A DNA stretch of 64,000 bases from Lepraria neglecta (Eukaryota; Ascomycota; Lecanoromycetes; Lecanorales; Stereocaulaceae): positions 2,232,001 to 2,296,000 of the forward strand of contig CM065649.1 of NCBI GenBank assembly GCA_033220425.1, written 5' to 3'. Below are positions 12,097 to 21,973 of this stretch, piece after piece; positions within the stretch are counted from its first letter, which is position 1; every line of letters starts with the position of its first letter. The translations under genes were made by a program, and so were the position numbers. The notes under the pieces were generated by a model. The model saw only the letters and a list, made by a program, of their open reading frames with translations, was not told the DNA's origin and made no database searches.

Positions 12097-13801
12097 TCAT
12101 GTCGATGTGACTGGCTTCTGAACCATAAGCGTCAACAATGAGTGGACAACCTCAGCAGCAGCTAAAACTGTCGTCTCCCCAGGATTGTCATAGATAGGAG
12201 CAACTTCCACGACATCCGCCCCAACGACGTTAAGGTCCTCTAGGCCGTCCAGTATAGAAAGAAGCTCCCGTGTCGTCCATCCTCCTACTTCTGCGGTCCC
12301 TACGGATATTTCTGGGTCAGCGTTACTCATTACGGATGCAGGACACTGTTATCAGACATTTTCAGGTAGCACAACCCAAGCCATTGCTCCCGCAACAAGT
12401 CTTGGGACTCAGACAGCTTTTCCGATTGGGAAATAAAGACTCAGAAATGTACGTACCTGTGGCAGGAGCAAATGCAGGATCCAAAACGTCGATATCCACT
12501 GATATGTACACATTAGTATCTTGGACCCTTTCCTTGATTTTCTTGATCACGCCATCCACGCCGATACGATCAATATCTCTGGCTTTGATCATGTCGAATC
12601 CACAACGAACATCATTCCGTAAATCACCTTTAGGTCTGAATAACGGGGCCCTGATCCCTGCATGGATAGAAGAATTTCTGACGAGGCCTTCTTCGTGTGC
12701 TAAGTGGAGAAATGTGCCTGAGCGTCTACATTAGCTGCAATCCTTAGTTGTTGAAGAACGAGAAGATAGTGTTACCGTGGTTCACGTTCCTAAGATGCTA
12801 TCCAGTCAGCAAATTATAACCCAACATGAATGCAACTTCTATAGCAAAATGACACACATGTATTGCGTTATTCCACCACCTGATTTCCATTGTCAGCGTC
12901 CATAAGATGTGCGTGCTACTGGATGGGCTTACCTAGAACTTTCGGATCCCATGTATCTAGATGCGAGTCAAAGTGGATCACTGATACCTTGCCCCATCGT
13001 GACGCAGCGGAGCGAAGGGCTGGCAAAGTGGTAGTGTGATCTCCACCAAATGCAATGATACGTGGCGTTTGAGACTTCGATGGGTTCTTTGCCTTTCGAC
13101 CGGAGACTACCTATGGCAACATGAGTATATGCTTCAGCGTACTTCGTACCAATACCGTTGCAAGCATCACTTCAATATCCAGATTCAGTATAGCATACCT
13201 TGTGCGCTTTTTCAAGCTGTTTTAAAGCAACGGTATTGTCGAGGAATGTCAAAGGAGCATCTCCACAATCCAAGATCTTTGCCCAGCTCATGAAGGAGTT
13301 CTCGCCTAGAATGAAAAGACATGTTGAGCGACAGGCTTGGCTGAAGAAGAACACGTTGAGAGGGCCTCACCTGTATATATATTCCATCCCATTTGCGGAG
13401 CCATTCGCCGAGAGCCTTGTCGAATACCAGTCGGCCCAAAGCGAGCTCCTGGTCGAGCGGTCACTGACTGGGAAGCATCAGCTTTTGAAGCCTGTTCGTC
13501 ATGCCTGCCGGTGGTGGATGTGACTCTAACTCAGAGCACTGACCGTATCGAAGGGGGCACCAAGGATATATATGTCAGCTTCCAAGCTCTCATCATCCTT
13601 AGAATTTGTAAAACAATTGGCGTAAGGCAGATTCGCGAAAGTTGTCAGACCATGGAATTCACTGCCAGTGGAAATGTCAATGCCATCATCATCGCTCAAC
13701 GGCTGTTGGAAGCTGTCCACGCCTATAGCTGGAGGAAACACGATGTCACGAGCAGAGATACGAATGGCAAAGGACAGCCACGCTATGATCGAGATAGGCA
13801 T
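12097..13801 (-). CDS. Agmatinase/guanidinobutyrase-family ureohydrolase, likely secretory
   Basis: Mn2+-dependent hydrolase that releases urea from agmatine or a related guanidino compound. Eight exons on the minus strand: 13801-13544, 13467-13371, 13305-13199, 13110-12933, 12879-12858, 12789-12776, 12717-12457 and 12299-12097. All junctions are GT-AG and the frame closes to 379 residues. Metal ligands are visible: GGDHTTTLP (His and following Asp), HFDSHLDTW (D-x-H-x-D) and [16 protein letters not shown] (D-x-D). These are the three ureohydrolase signatures. The N-terminus ([19 protein letters not shown]) resembles a signal peptide, as in several fungal agmatinase-like proteins. Two adjacent exons are only 22 and 14 nt. 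Substrate choice between agmatine and 4-guanidinobutyrate cannot be read from sequence. Confidence 0.9.
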
Positions 13802-14465
13802 ACGGAAAGTGATTGAAGATCAAACTGCAAACAGGGGACTGTCACCGGAGGAGAGTAACAGGAGAGGACTGATCGACGGTAAAGTATATACCTTATCGGA
13901 CACTAGAACCGGACTCGACGATCAATTAGAAAGTTAGAAGCACGGGTCAACCTTCAGCTGTTGCTCATCACAACTGGAAATACGTATGATCATATAGTTA
14001 CTACGGTCAATGTTTGAAAAAGGGCGACGTCGGGATTTAATAGTTGGCACGCAGTTGACTGACACTGCATTCCAGCTGTCCTTTGATCCGCCGCTGCAAG
14101 AACCCTTGGGGGAGCAAAAGCTTTTGAGGTATCTTACAAACGGTTTCTATAGGCTTTAGGTTACACGTGTAAGCCTCTTTGACGCATTAGTTGAGCAATG
14201 ACTCTACTGGGTGGTTCGTTCCAAACCAACGAGTAGGGGCAAGCTTGGCAACGGTTGTCAAAGCTCAATTACATCAGTCACAATGCAATTCAAAGGATAG
14301 CAGGAACTTGGCGTCGTAGTGGAAACTAAGTTAGATCTATATACCTAAATGAGACCTCCCCAAAACCGACTTTGTGCTTTTGCATCCATCGTCCAACCTC
14401 CCAAACCAAACGCTGCCTTCGATAACTACCAGCTGCTCCAAAAGGGGTATATGTATACGGAAAAG
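13802..14465. other. Intergenic, upstream of agmatinase, downstream of RGS-LOV A
   Basis: This 664-bp stretch holds the agmatinase promoter and the 3' flank of the minus-strand RGS-LOV gene. Only short frames with no motif are present. Confidence 0.55.
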
Positions 14466-16298
14466 TTAATCATACAACGTAGAACTCAGCGTCACAACCA
14501 CGTAAATGACGGCCCCCTTTTCGTCCTTGCACGGTGTCCAGTGTGTAAAGAACTTGTCGTCGCCTCTTGAACGTGCCAACGAGCGAAGAGTGAAGAGGTT
14601 GATGCTGGCGGAAATGGCTTGTCCGTGTTTCAAGGCGTCTTTCACCTTTGTTTTGTATTCCCGCGGTAAGGATGCCGTGTGCTGGCTTAGGAACTTGAAG
14701 ATGTTGCTGCCAACAAAATCATGGCTGCTGTTGTTGGTTATACCGAGGATGTCCACAATGCCGAGCGAGTAGTGCTGAATGGCGAAGGTGTCATACTTGA
14801 TGACCAGGTACTGCAGAGTATCAATATGAATAGGAAGGTCATGAAGAAGGCATGCATGATCTCACCTTCGAGTAGGCGGTATAGAAGATTTCCATCTGGG
14901 TCCTGAAATTCATCTTCTCAATCTGTTTGAGCAAGCCTTGCTCCATGCCGTCCGCACGTACTTCTACACGCTTTGTGCTTGTGGGGAGTTGGGAACTGCT
15001 CTCCTTTCGGGTAAAGCCGAGGAAACTCCTTTTTGGCTTAGTATCTCTGATCGATTTCGCGGATCCTTTATCATCTTCCGACTCGTCAGACATTGACAGG
15101 ATCTTGAGGACGTCGGTATTGCTGCGGATGGTCGTCGAACAATTGATTTGTCCCCCAATGAAGAAGCAGAGTTTGCCATTCACATCAAACAATGGCGCTA
15201 GTCTTCCAGTGAGATACAAGACTCTGAGAGTAGTTGTATGGGACAAGCTTACCCACATACAGAAGGTTCCAAAATGGTTCTCCGCTTTTCTTGTAATTGA
15301 GCAACAGCTCGACTGTCTCTTCCCTGGCCTCAATCGAAGCTTTCAGTCGCTTCGTTGCGGTTCGGTCTGTATAGTTCCCCTGGAGAAAGCGGCAGTTGCG
15401 GGGAACGACCTCGGTTCTGGTGTATCCAGTGACACTCACGAATCCATCCGACGCATAGAGTATTGGATTGTCTGCCTTACTGAGTTTCATTTAATCAGTC
15501 TTGTTTCGAGCACACGTGATAATGTGGGTTGCCCTACTTTGGATCTGTCAGACAGAAGCAATCCCCCAGACCTTGGTATCTGCTGCGATCGGTGGACAAG
15601 GATTTGGAGGCGCTGTTGGTCATTTGATACTTGACGAAGCGAGGGTACACCGCCGTTCTCAAGATGCTCTCAACATTGTCTTGTGCTTCGGTGAAGATCG
15701 ATTCCATCGAAGGTAACGTGGATGTAGTAGCTGCTTTGATGTCCAGATTGATCTTCTTCAGCATGTTCGTTGCTAAACCTATTTGCTTGGGGGCCTCGGT
15801 GGCAGTGTAGGAGTTATGTATGTCGGTCATTATCGTCGCCAATTCGTCTAATAGCATGTTGTAGCGGTCCACCTGTAGAGCGGGCCTCCGTTAACAATTT
15901 GTATGTAGCTTGAGGGTGGCGATCCGAACCTTCTCCAAGAACTCCATATTTTCACCACACATCCGAGCTTGACTGAATTTCAGAAGGCGATGGGCTGTGG
16001 TGGGATTGTGCAGGACGATTTGGAAGACCTCGGTGCTGAAAAAGTCGGCCAGGCCATTATTGCCTCTGTCGACGACTGAACCTGGTTTGGGGCTGGAGAA
16101 AGAGGAGGAGGGCGGATTGTAGTCTCGCGACAATTCGCCTCCATTGTTGTGGGAGGAGGAGCCATTGCGTTGTGCAAGGTGCATTCGCTGGTCGCCATGG
16201 GTATTTCCATTCAAGCCAGAGCCAGAGCCAGAGCCATTGCCATTGCCATTGGCGTTGTCGCCGGTTCGGGCAGCCATCTCCCTCGTTACAAGCGACAT
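14466..16298 (-). CDS. RGS-LOV photoreceptor-like protein (copy A)
   Basis: Predicted blue-light sensor combining an RGS-like domain with a flavin-binding LOV domain, the architecture of the fungal RGS-LOV family that includes Botrytis BcLOV4. Exons on the minus strand are 16298-15930, 15872-15538, 15479-15253, 15197-14866 and 14810-14466, giving 535 residues. The N-terminus is low-complexity Asn/Gly/Ser. The RGS-like region is about 82-215. The LOV domain is about 236-332: RNCRFLQG puts the adduct Cys at 264, with flavin contacts Asn296, Asn306 and Gln327. A basic linker (354-375; KPKRSFLGFTRK) follows, resembling the lipid-binding helix described for BcLOV4. A C-terminal PAS-like domain spans about 385-535. 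The start at 16298 (MSLVTREM) is the first ATG in the frame. It is divergently paired with copy B. Confidence 0.87.
16215..16250. repeat. Hexanucleotide microsatellite inside RGS-LOV A
   Basis: Tandem hexamers on the plus strand (GCCAGA, then GCCATT) encode the alternating Ser/Gly and Asn/Gly run near the N-terminus of copy A. The array is in frame, so length changes would add or remove residue pairs rather than break the gene. Confidence 0.8.
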
Positions 16299-17281
16299 AA
16301 CGAGCTGCAAGTCATTACTGCAAGAGACAGATGGCGTAAGGAAGGAGTCGCAACGGCTTGCCAAAGTTTGAAGTTGAATCCTAGGACGGTCTCCTGACTA
16401 ACAATAATAATAATTTGAGTATTACTGCTTGTCGTGTTCGTTCGGTGTCAAATTTCATTGCTCCACAAGTGACCGTATTCTGCCATGGTTCGTCCACCAA
16501 ACCCACACCATAGCCAGGATCCCCTAGGGCATGACCCCGGTAGATGTTAATGGCTTCGCTGTGTTGGCTGGCTTCATAAGCTCCGGCATGGGTTCGGTGA
16601 ACCTAGAAGATAATTGCCAGCCAATCAGCGGCCATCCCATTACTATCCATTCGCCAATCTCTCATCGAGATCGACGATCGTCTATGGTTCACGCGCTATC
16701 TAATGATCTAATCAGACTACAGAATTAGACTTGCAATAATGGATTAACGGCTCCTAGCCGACCCGTCTCTGGCCAGATCCTTAGAACTTCCCGTCAAAAT
16801 TGGCCCAACTGACCCAGACGAGCCTGGACCTCCGCCCCAAACAAGGAGTGGTAGGGGCAAATGTGGACGCTTCTCCGGCATCACCAAGGCCCAATCTGGC
16901 TTAACCATGCCTCTAACATTGCTTCATCACTACGCCCTTGATCACCCAAGCTTACAAGCTAGGAAGACCCCCCACGCTCCACTGGTCCTCTATTGATCGG
17001 TCCGGCAGTGATGCGCCACGACTTCATGCCTGTTTTTTCCTTGCGACTCTCTGCAAGATTGACATTCTTCCCAAGTTATACCCTGAGAACAAAGCCAGCC
17101 TCTCTTGCTGTTTACATTGGCTTCTCTTGTCTCTTGTTTCTCTTATTACTTTTGAACCAATTCACAGGAAGCTTGAACACTCGTTATCAGCAAGCTCGAT
17201 CTTTACAGCTCCATTGTCCGAAAGCAATTTTAGCTGCGCGTAGGATTGACCGTTGGCGGCCAATAAAGCTCAGCTCCTATT
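16299..17281. promoter_or_regulatory. Shared divergent promoter between the two RGS-LOV genes
   Basis: A 983-bp spacer separates the start codons of two outward-facing LOV genes. It holds no supported gene. A GATC-rich element lies at 16667-16680. The 17040-17270 part is pyrimidine-rich, as expected for the leader of copy B. That it drives both genes is inferred from layout. Confidence 0.55.
16667..16680. promoter_or_regulatory. Candidate light-response element (GATC pair)
   Basis: The stretch GAGATCGACGATCG contains two GATC cores spaced 7 bp start to start. White Collar type GATA factors bind paired GATC/CGAT motifs in light-response elements. It lies about 370 bp from the start of copy A and 600 bp from copy B. 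Function is inferred; such a short motif can occur by chance. Confidence 0.35.
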
Positions 17282-19859
17282 ATGGCAGACGGATCTCTCC
17301 AGAGTGAACCATATGTTCATGTCGAGGAGGTGGAACCTCGCTCGCCCAGGGTAGACTATGGGCTGAGGAACGACGATGGCTTCGATCCCTCCAAGTACGA
17401 CTTCTATAACCCGTCATACGGCACTGCTAGCAAAGCATTTGTTGTACGCCTGAATGAGTAAGTACCAATTCCTATAATCCCAATTGCGGTGCTCAAACAA
17501 TTGCAGAAACGATGCGGCACCATACACGAAATCTAGTGAAGCCCTCAAAAGCCCTTCGGACCTGCATGATGTGGACACTCCACCTCCGTTATCACCAATT
17601 GAAGAGCTTGATGACGATCTAGCCATACCAAAACCACGGCGCAATTCCGATCCAGGCCTCCCGACCACAATTGAGGGCGAGGAACCAAACCCTGATGATT
17701 CTACGCTCGCAATACCTGAAAAGGGAGACGGTGGGACAGATCCCCTCGAGAAGTCCTCCCGGTTACTTTTCTCCCGCCAACATCTACAACTCATACTTGC
17801 AGATGCAAGCTTATCCTCAAGATTTACAGAGTTTCTGCGCACATACAGGCCAGATTCAGTTCCCATACTCGCTTACTATCTTGATGCTATAAAAGCGCTG
17901 AAGACAATCAAATATGCGGAAGCTATCATGAAAGGTCTTGGACCCATACCTGGTCATGCGTTCACTGCGGAAGCAAATAGCGCCACCATGTCCTGGGTAG
18001 TTGAAGACAAGGCCGATCGAGCATTGGATGTTCTCGTGAATGACGATTTGCCTGCCTTTATTGCATATATCTATGTGCGAACGGTCGATGTTGCTCTCGT
18101 CGAGAGAGTGACGGGCAGGGAGGACCCCGAATCAAGTAGGATCGCAGACGGCTTGGCCGAAGTTTTCGTGCTTTCGGATCCCTCTAGGCCAGATAATCCG
18201 ATCGTCTTCACCTCGGAAGGTAGTCTTTGCTCATGCTTCTTCTCGTGTTGGGCAACGAGCTGACTACTCTCAGAATTCCATAGGATGACTGGGTACCCGA
18301 GGAATGAAGTGCTTGGTCGCAATTGCCGTATGCTGGGAGGGCCGAACACAAGTACATTTGGAATCAATCGCCTTCGTGTATCTATTGATGCTGAGCGCGA
18401 GCACTGCGAAGTCCTACTGAATTAGTAAGCCCCCCATAAGAATCTTAACTTCCGGTCTCTGACGAATATTGTATTCAAGCCGCAAAGATGGATCTCCGTT
18501 CGTGAACCTCATCATGTGTGTGCCATTACGTGATCAATCTGGAAAAGTTAGATACTACCTTGGAGCTCAACTAGATATCACTGATCTCGTCAACGATTGC
18601 ACAGGGCTTCTTTCATTGAAGAAGCTCATCCAGCGGCAGAACGAGAACCAGGGCCTGGTGAACAATAGTGACGTTCCTCTGGAATATCTCCAAGAGGACG
18701 ACGAGTTCGAGCAATTAAGCCAAACTTTCAATCCGCAAGAGCTGGAACAGCTGCTCGCGTTGCGCCAGCGCCAACAGCTCAAATCTGAAGAGAAAGTCGT
18801 TGGTAAAGATTCGGCAAATCAGCAAGGCATGGACGATTCGTTCAGAACACCCTTGACGGGCCTTGACAATGGCTTCCAAATCAACGGAGGAGGCAGTGCT
18901 CCCCCTCTTGGTTACTACAAGACTGTAAGCGGTTGATCTGGGACATACTTGGCCATTATCTTCGCTAATTCTCGAAGTATCTTCTCGCCAGACCTCATCC
19001 CTCTCTTCGCATTCTCTTTGCCTCCCCTGATTTGCGGACCCCCGGAATCCTCCAATCGCCTCTTATGAGCCGCATTGGAGCCAGCACCCGAGTGCGCGAT
19101 GACCTTGCCCATGCTCTTGAAGTTGGCAGGAAAGTCACCGCAAAAGTACAGTGGCTTACTAAAGGAAGCCCGAAGTCTCGAGCTCGGTGGATCCACTGTA
19201 CTCCTCTTCTCGGCGTCAACGATGCTGTCGGTGTTTGGATGGTGATTCTTGTTGACGACGACGATGAAACAGAAGGAGAAAGCAACCAACAAGTAACTCC
19301 ATCTAACATACGCAGCAGCAATCGGCTTGGCTCTAATTACACAGCCGAAGCGCTTCCATGGGACAGTGAAAGACAGAAGACCAATCCCGGTGTTTCTACA
19401 ACCATCTGGAGCGGTTCGGACAAATCCAACAAAAGCACCGATGACATGACGAGGCCTGCTCCAAGGCGGCCTATGTTCCGGCAGCCTTCGGACATTGACG
19501 AATATCATAGTCAAGTCACGATACGACCAGGACCTAAGATCGCCGGAAGGGCCTATTCTATCACGTCCAATAGCGACCGAGGCATTTCTGCTAACGACGA
19601 GACCTCCGCCGGCGGAGACTGGAGTAGGCCAACAAGCTCAGGCAGCAGCATCGTTGTACCTATACAAAGCACCATGCAGCCGAAAGTGAAGTTTGCCGGG
19701 CGACCAAGTGCGAGTATGGATGGAGATTGCCCACAAAAGCCTCCGATCAACATGCCATATCGACACAGTGAGGGTGAGCAGGATGGATTGAAGGGGAGAC
19801 TACCTATCCGAAGGACGTACAAGTCGTTGTCGCCCTACGGTATATTGTTTGAGGATTGA
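17282..19859 (+). CDS. RGS-LOV photoreceptor-like protein (copy B)
   Basis: Second RGS-LOV protein, 788 residues. Exons are 17282-17457, 17507-18219, 18274-18424, 18480-18924 and 18978-19859, with all junctions in phase. A disordered acidic/Pro-rich N-terminus precedes an RGS-like domain at about 147-262 (FSRQHLQLILADASLSSRF). The LOV domain spans about 275-385. The adduct Cys is 314 in GRNCRMLGG, and flavin contacts are Asn346, Asn356 and Gln377 (GAQLDI). The usual Phe-Leu-Gln after Cys-Arg is Met-Leu-Gly here. A Gln/Glu-rich segment (about 395-460) follows, then a PAS-like domain at about 496-575 (YLLARPHPSLRILFASPDLR; WMVILVDDD) and a long Ser/Pro-rich tail. Domain order matches copy A, but sequence and length differ greatly, suggesting old paralogues. 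Regulation by light is likely but inferred. Confidence 0.87.
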
Positions 19860-20116
19860 ATTATGATTGTTTCTGCGAATATACCCGAAATTTCCTTTCT
19901 TGTACACGGCTTCCGGCATAGACCGGTAAAAGGAACAGCATTAGGAAGGAGTTGGTTTTGGCACTAGCTTAGCGCTATAGGTACTCTGGCGTTGCTCCGC
20001 ATGTTTACCTGAGCCAATGTGCGATTCTTCGAGAACAAGGAAACTTAGTGAGTTTAGACACTGAGGTGAAGCATAATGGCCTCGAATTAGTGAAAAACGT
20101 TGCCTTTGCTGCCACA

Positions 20117-21012
20117 TTACTTTCTCCTTCTTCGCATCGAAGATGCGGGGGCAGTGCTAACATCCTCCAACCCAGGCAAAATAACGGGCACTGTTCCATT
20201 GCTATCTAATCCATTGCCCGGATTCTCCCACCAGGCAAAATGCTGCCCCCTCGGCTGCATCTTCGCGCCTTGTTTTACAAACCGCCTCGTGCGCAGAAGC
20301 AAGTCGGCCCTCAAGGCACTGCCCGAAATTGTGCGTTGGACCGCCGCAAGTTCAGCCTCAGCCAGAATTGCGGGAATTACAGGATCATAATTGCCTGGGG
20401 ACAGCCAGCCCGGAACGACTTTTGCGATGGTTACTGTGAGGAACGCTGTGGATGTAGCTGAAGAGAACGGAACAAAATTTTAGATCTCTCAGGCAGCGAA
20501 AGAGAGCGAGAGAGAGACTGGAGCGAGACTTACGAAAGGGATTGTCCAAGCTCCTATCGGGTCCAACGACCCAATCTTTCAGTGGCTGGAGATCCGTGGT
20601 CACGAAGCCGCCATAGTGAGACAAACTTGTGGGACATTGGAACAGCACTCGATCTGCCATCTTACGGATGTCGTTGGGTACGATGTCCATGGTTGTGGGA
20701 AAGCGAGGGCCGGCAACTTCCACTTGGATCATACATCCGCCTGGATGGAGCTTTAATGTTATCCAAAAGGCCTGGACTAACGAGGAACCTACCTCTTTGA
20801 ACCTTTAGCGGTAAGTTATGCTCACTTTCCCCCACTTGGTTGACTACGTATGGTATACTGGCCGAGCCTTCGGGGAGACTGCTGACTGCATTCATGCAAT
20901 CGCTGGCTGTACTGCCGTGAAACGTGCCATAGAATATGTTGCAGAGGCCTTCACCTGATCCAACCAAGAAGGATCCATTTTGAGCCAAGGAAGGCAAGAG
21001 AGAAAGCGACAT
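20117..21012 (-). CDS. Uncharacterised fungal protein, 251 aa
   Basis: Three exons on the minus strand (21012-20793, 20740-20534, 20445-20117) join in phase to 251 residues. I do not recognise a named family. Visible features: a CNIFYGTFHGSTASDC segment early on, then SLPEG, a hydrophobic VEVAGPRFP strand, a DIVPNDIRKMADRVLFQC helix and a GGFVTTD turn. The tail ends in a basic MRRRRK. The spacing of paired cysteines and the AVSSLPEG-like helix recalls lineage-specific secreted proteins of filamentous ascomycetes. However, no signal peptide is evident with this start, and a stop codon directly precedes the ATG, so an upstream exon is possible. The coherent three-exon reading supports a real gene. 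Confidence 0.7.
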
Positions 21013-21973
21013 TCAGACTACTCAGATTCGAGGTTCGGCTAATAATTGCAGAGACTGGCCTCCTTATAACTCGCAGCCATTGTTCTGGCTGTTGAACTGA
21101 CGCGTCGGATAGATAGAAAAGGGGTACACTCGAAAAGCGCGTGGCGCTTGGAAAGGGACATCATGATAAGTCAAAGCCGAAACATGTTTCCAAAAATGAT
21201 ATTTGCGACGGGCCATTGGCCGCAAGCGAACAGTTTCAAGATTGGCACCATGGGTGTAATGTTGGTCTCTTGCATCACCTTTGAACCGAGCACATCCATC
21301 AGCGGTTTGGTACTCGACTAGCATTTCGCTCAGAATCCTCGAGCCTTTCAAGGCGGCGTTGTCATGTATTCGTCCGAACGAGAGCCTCAACCAAAATTTA
21401 CCATTATAGTTCTCCTCCTAGATCATTTCAATCGCCGGGCCTGGACGAGGGGTTTGGGTTGCACATCTTGAGTGTCATAGCTTCATAGGCTAATAGCTAG
21501 CCCCTGGGCTTACCTATTAAGCCTGTCAGGGCTTCTTAAACCACCCCGGAATTGCCTGAAGCGAAAGCCTTTTCAATTGTTTTGGGGACAAGGGTGTGAG
21601 GGGAGAGCGAGTGCTTTTTGCTTGAGATGTTGTGGTGCATGGATATCGGTGGATTCATCGGCCCAGAGGATAGGCTTCTGTTAGGCATGAGGTTCGTTGC
21701 AAAATGAGTGCTAATTGCATCTACATCTTTTTTTTACAAATTCTCCAAACGCCACCGCTGATGCCACGCTCACACGCTCCTCCTGCAGCCTTTTCTTGCT
21801 TGCGTTTATTAGATCCACACGTTATCTTCTCTTTGTAGAGTTAAGCATGCTCTTGGTCCTTGTCCTCAACGTTTCAAATCAAATAGTCTACAAATATTAT
21901 GTGACACCACAAGGCTGCGACCGCAGAACATCGAGAATGTTGAGTTGTGAAAGAGGCCGAATCTGCCTTGATT
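21013..21973. other. Intergenic, 961 bp
   Basis: Contains the 5' flank of the 251-residue gene and the 3' flank of the secreted Cys-rich gene. A 108-codon minus frame at 21064-21390 has no motif and no clear splice partner, so I leave it out. Confidence 0.55.

Noticed and set aside
11385-14000. MAPR and agmatinase as a functional pair
   Set aside because: They are tandem but have separate promoters and unrelated pathways; adjacency alone does not support a link.
14927-15634. 235-codon plus-strand open frame
   Set aside because: It lies antisense to the RGS-LOV A exons, which have clear motifs and in-phase introns; its own translation has no domain.
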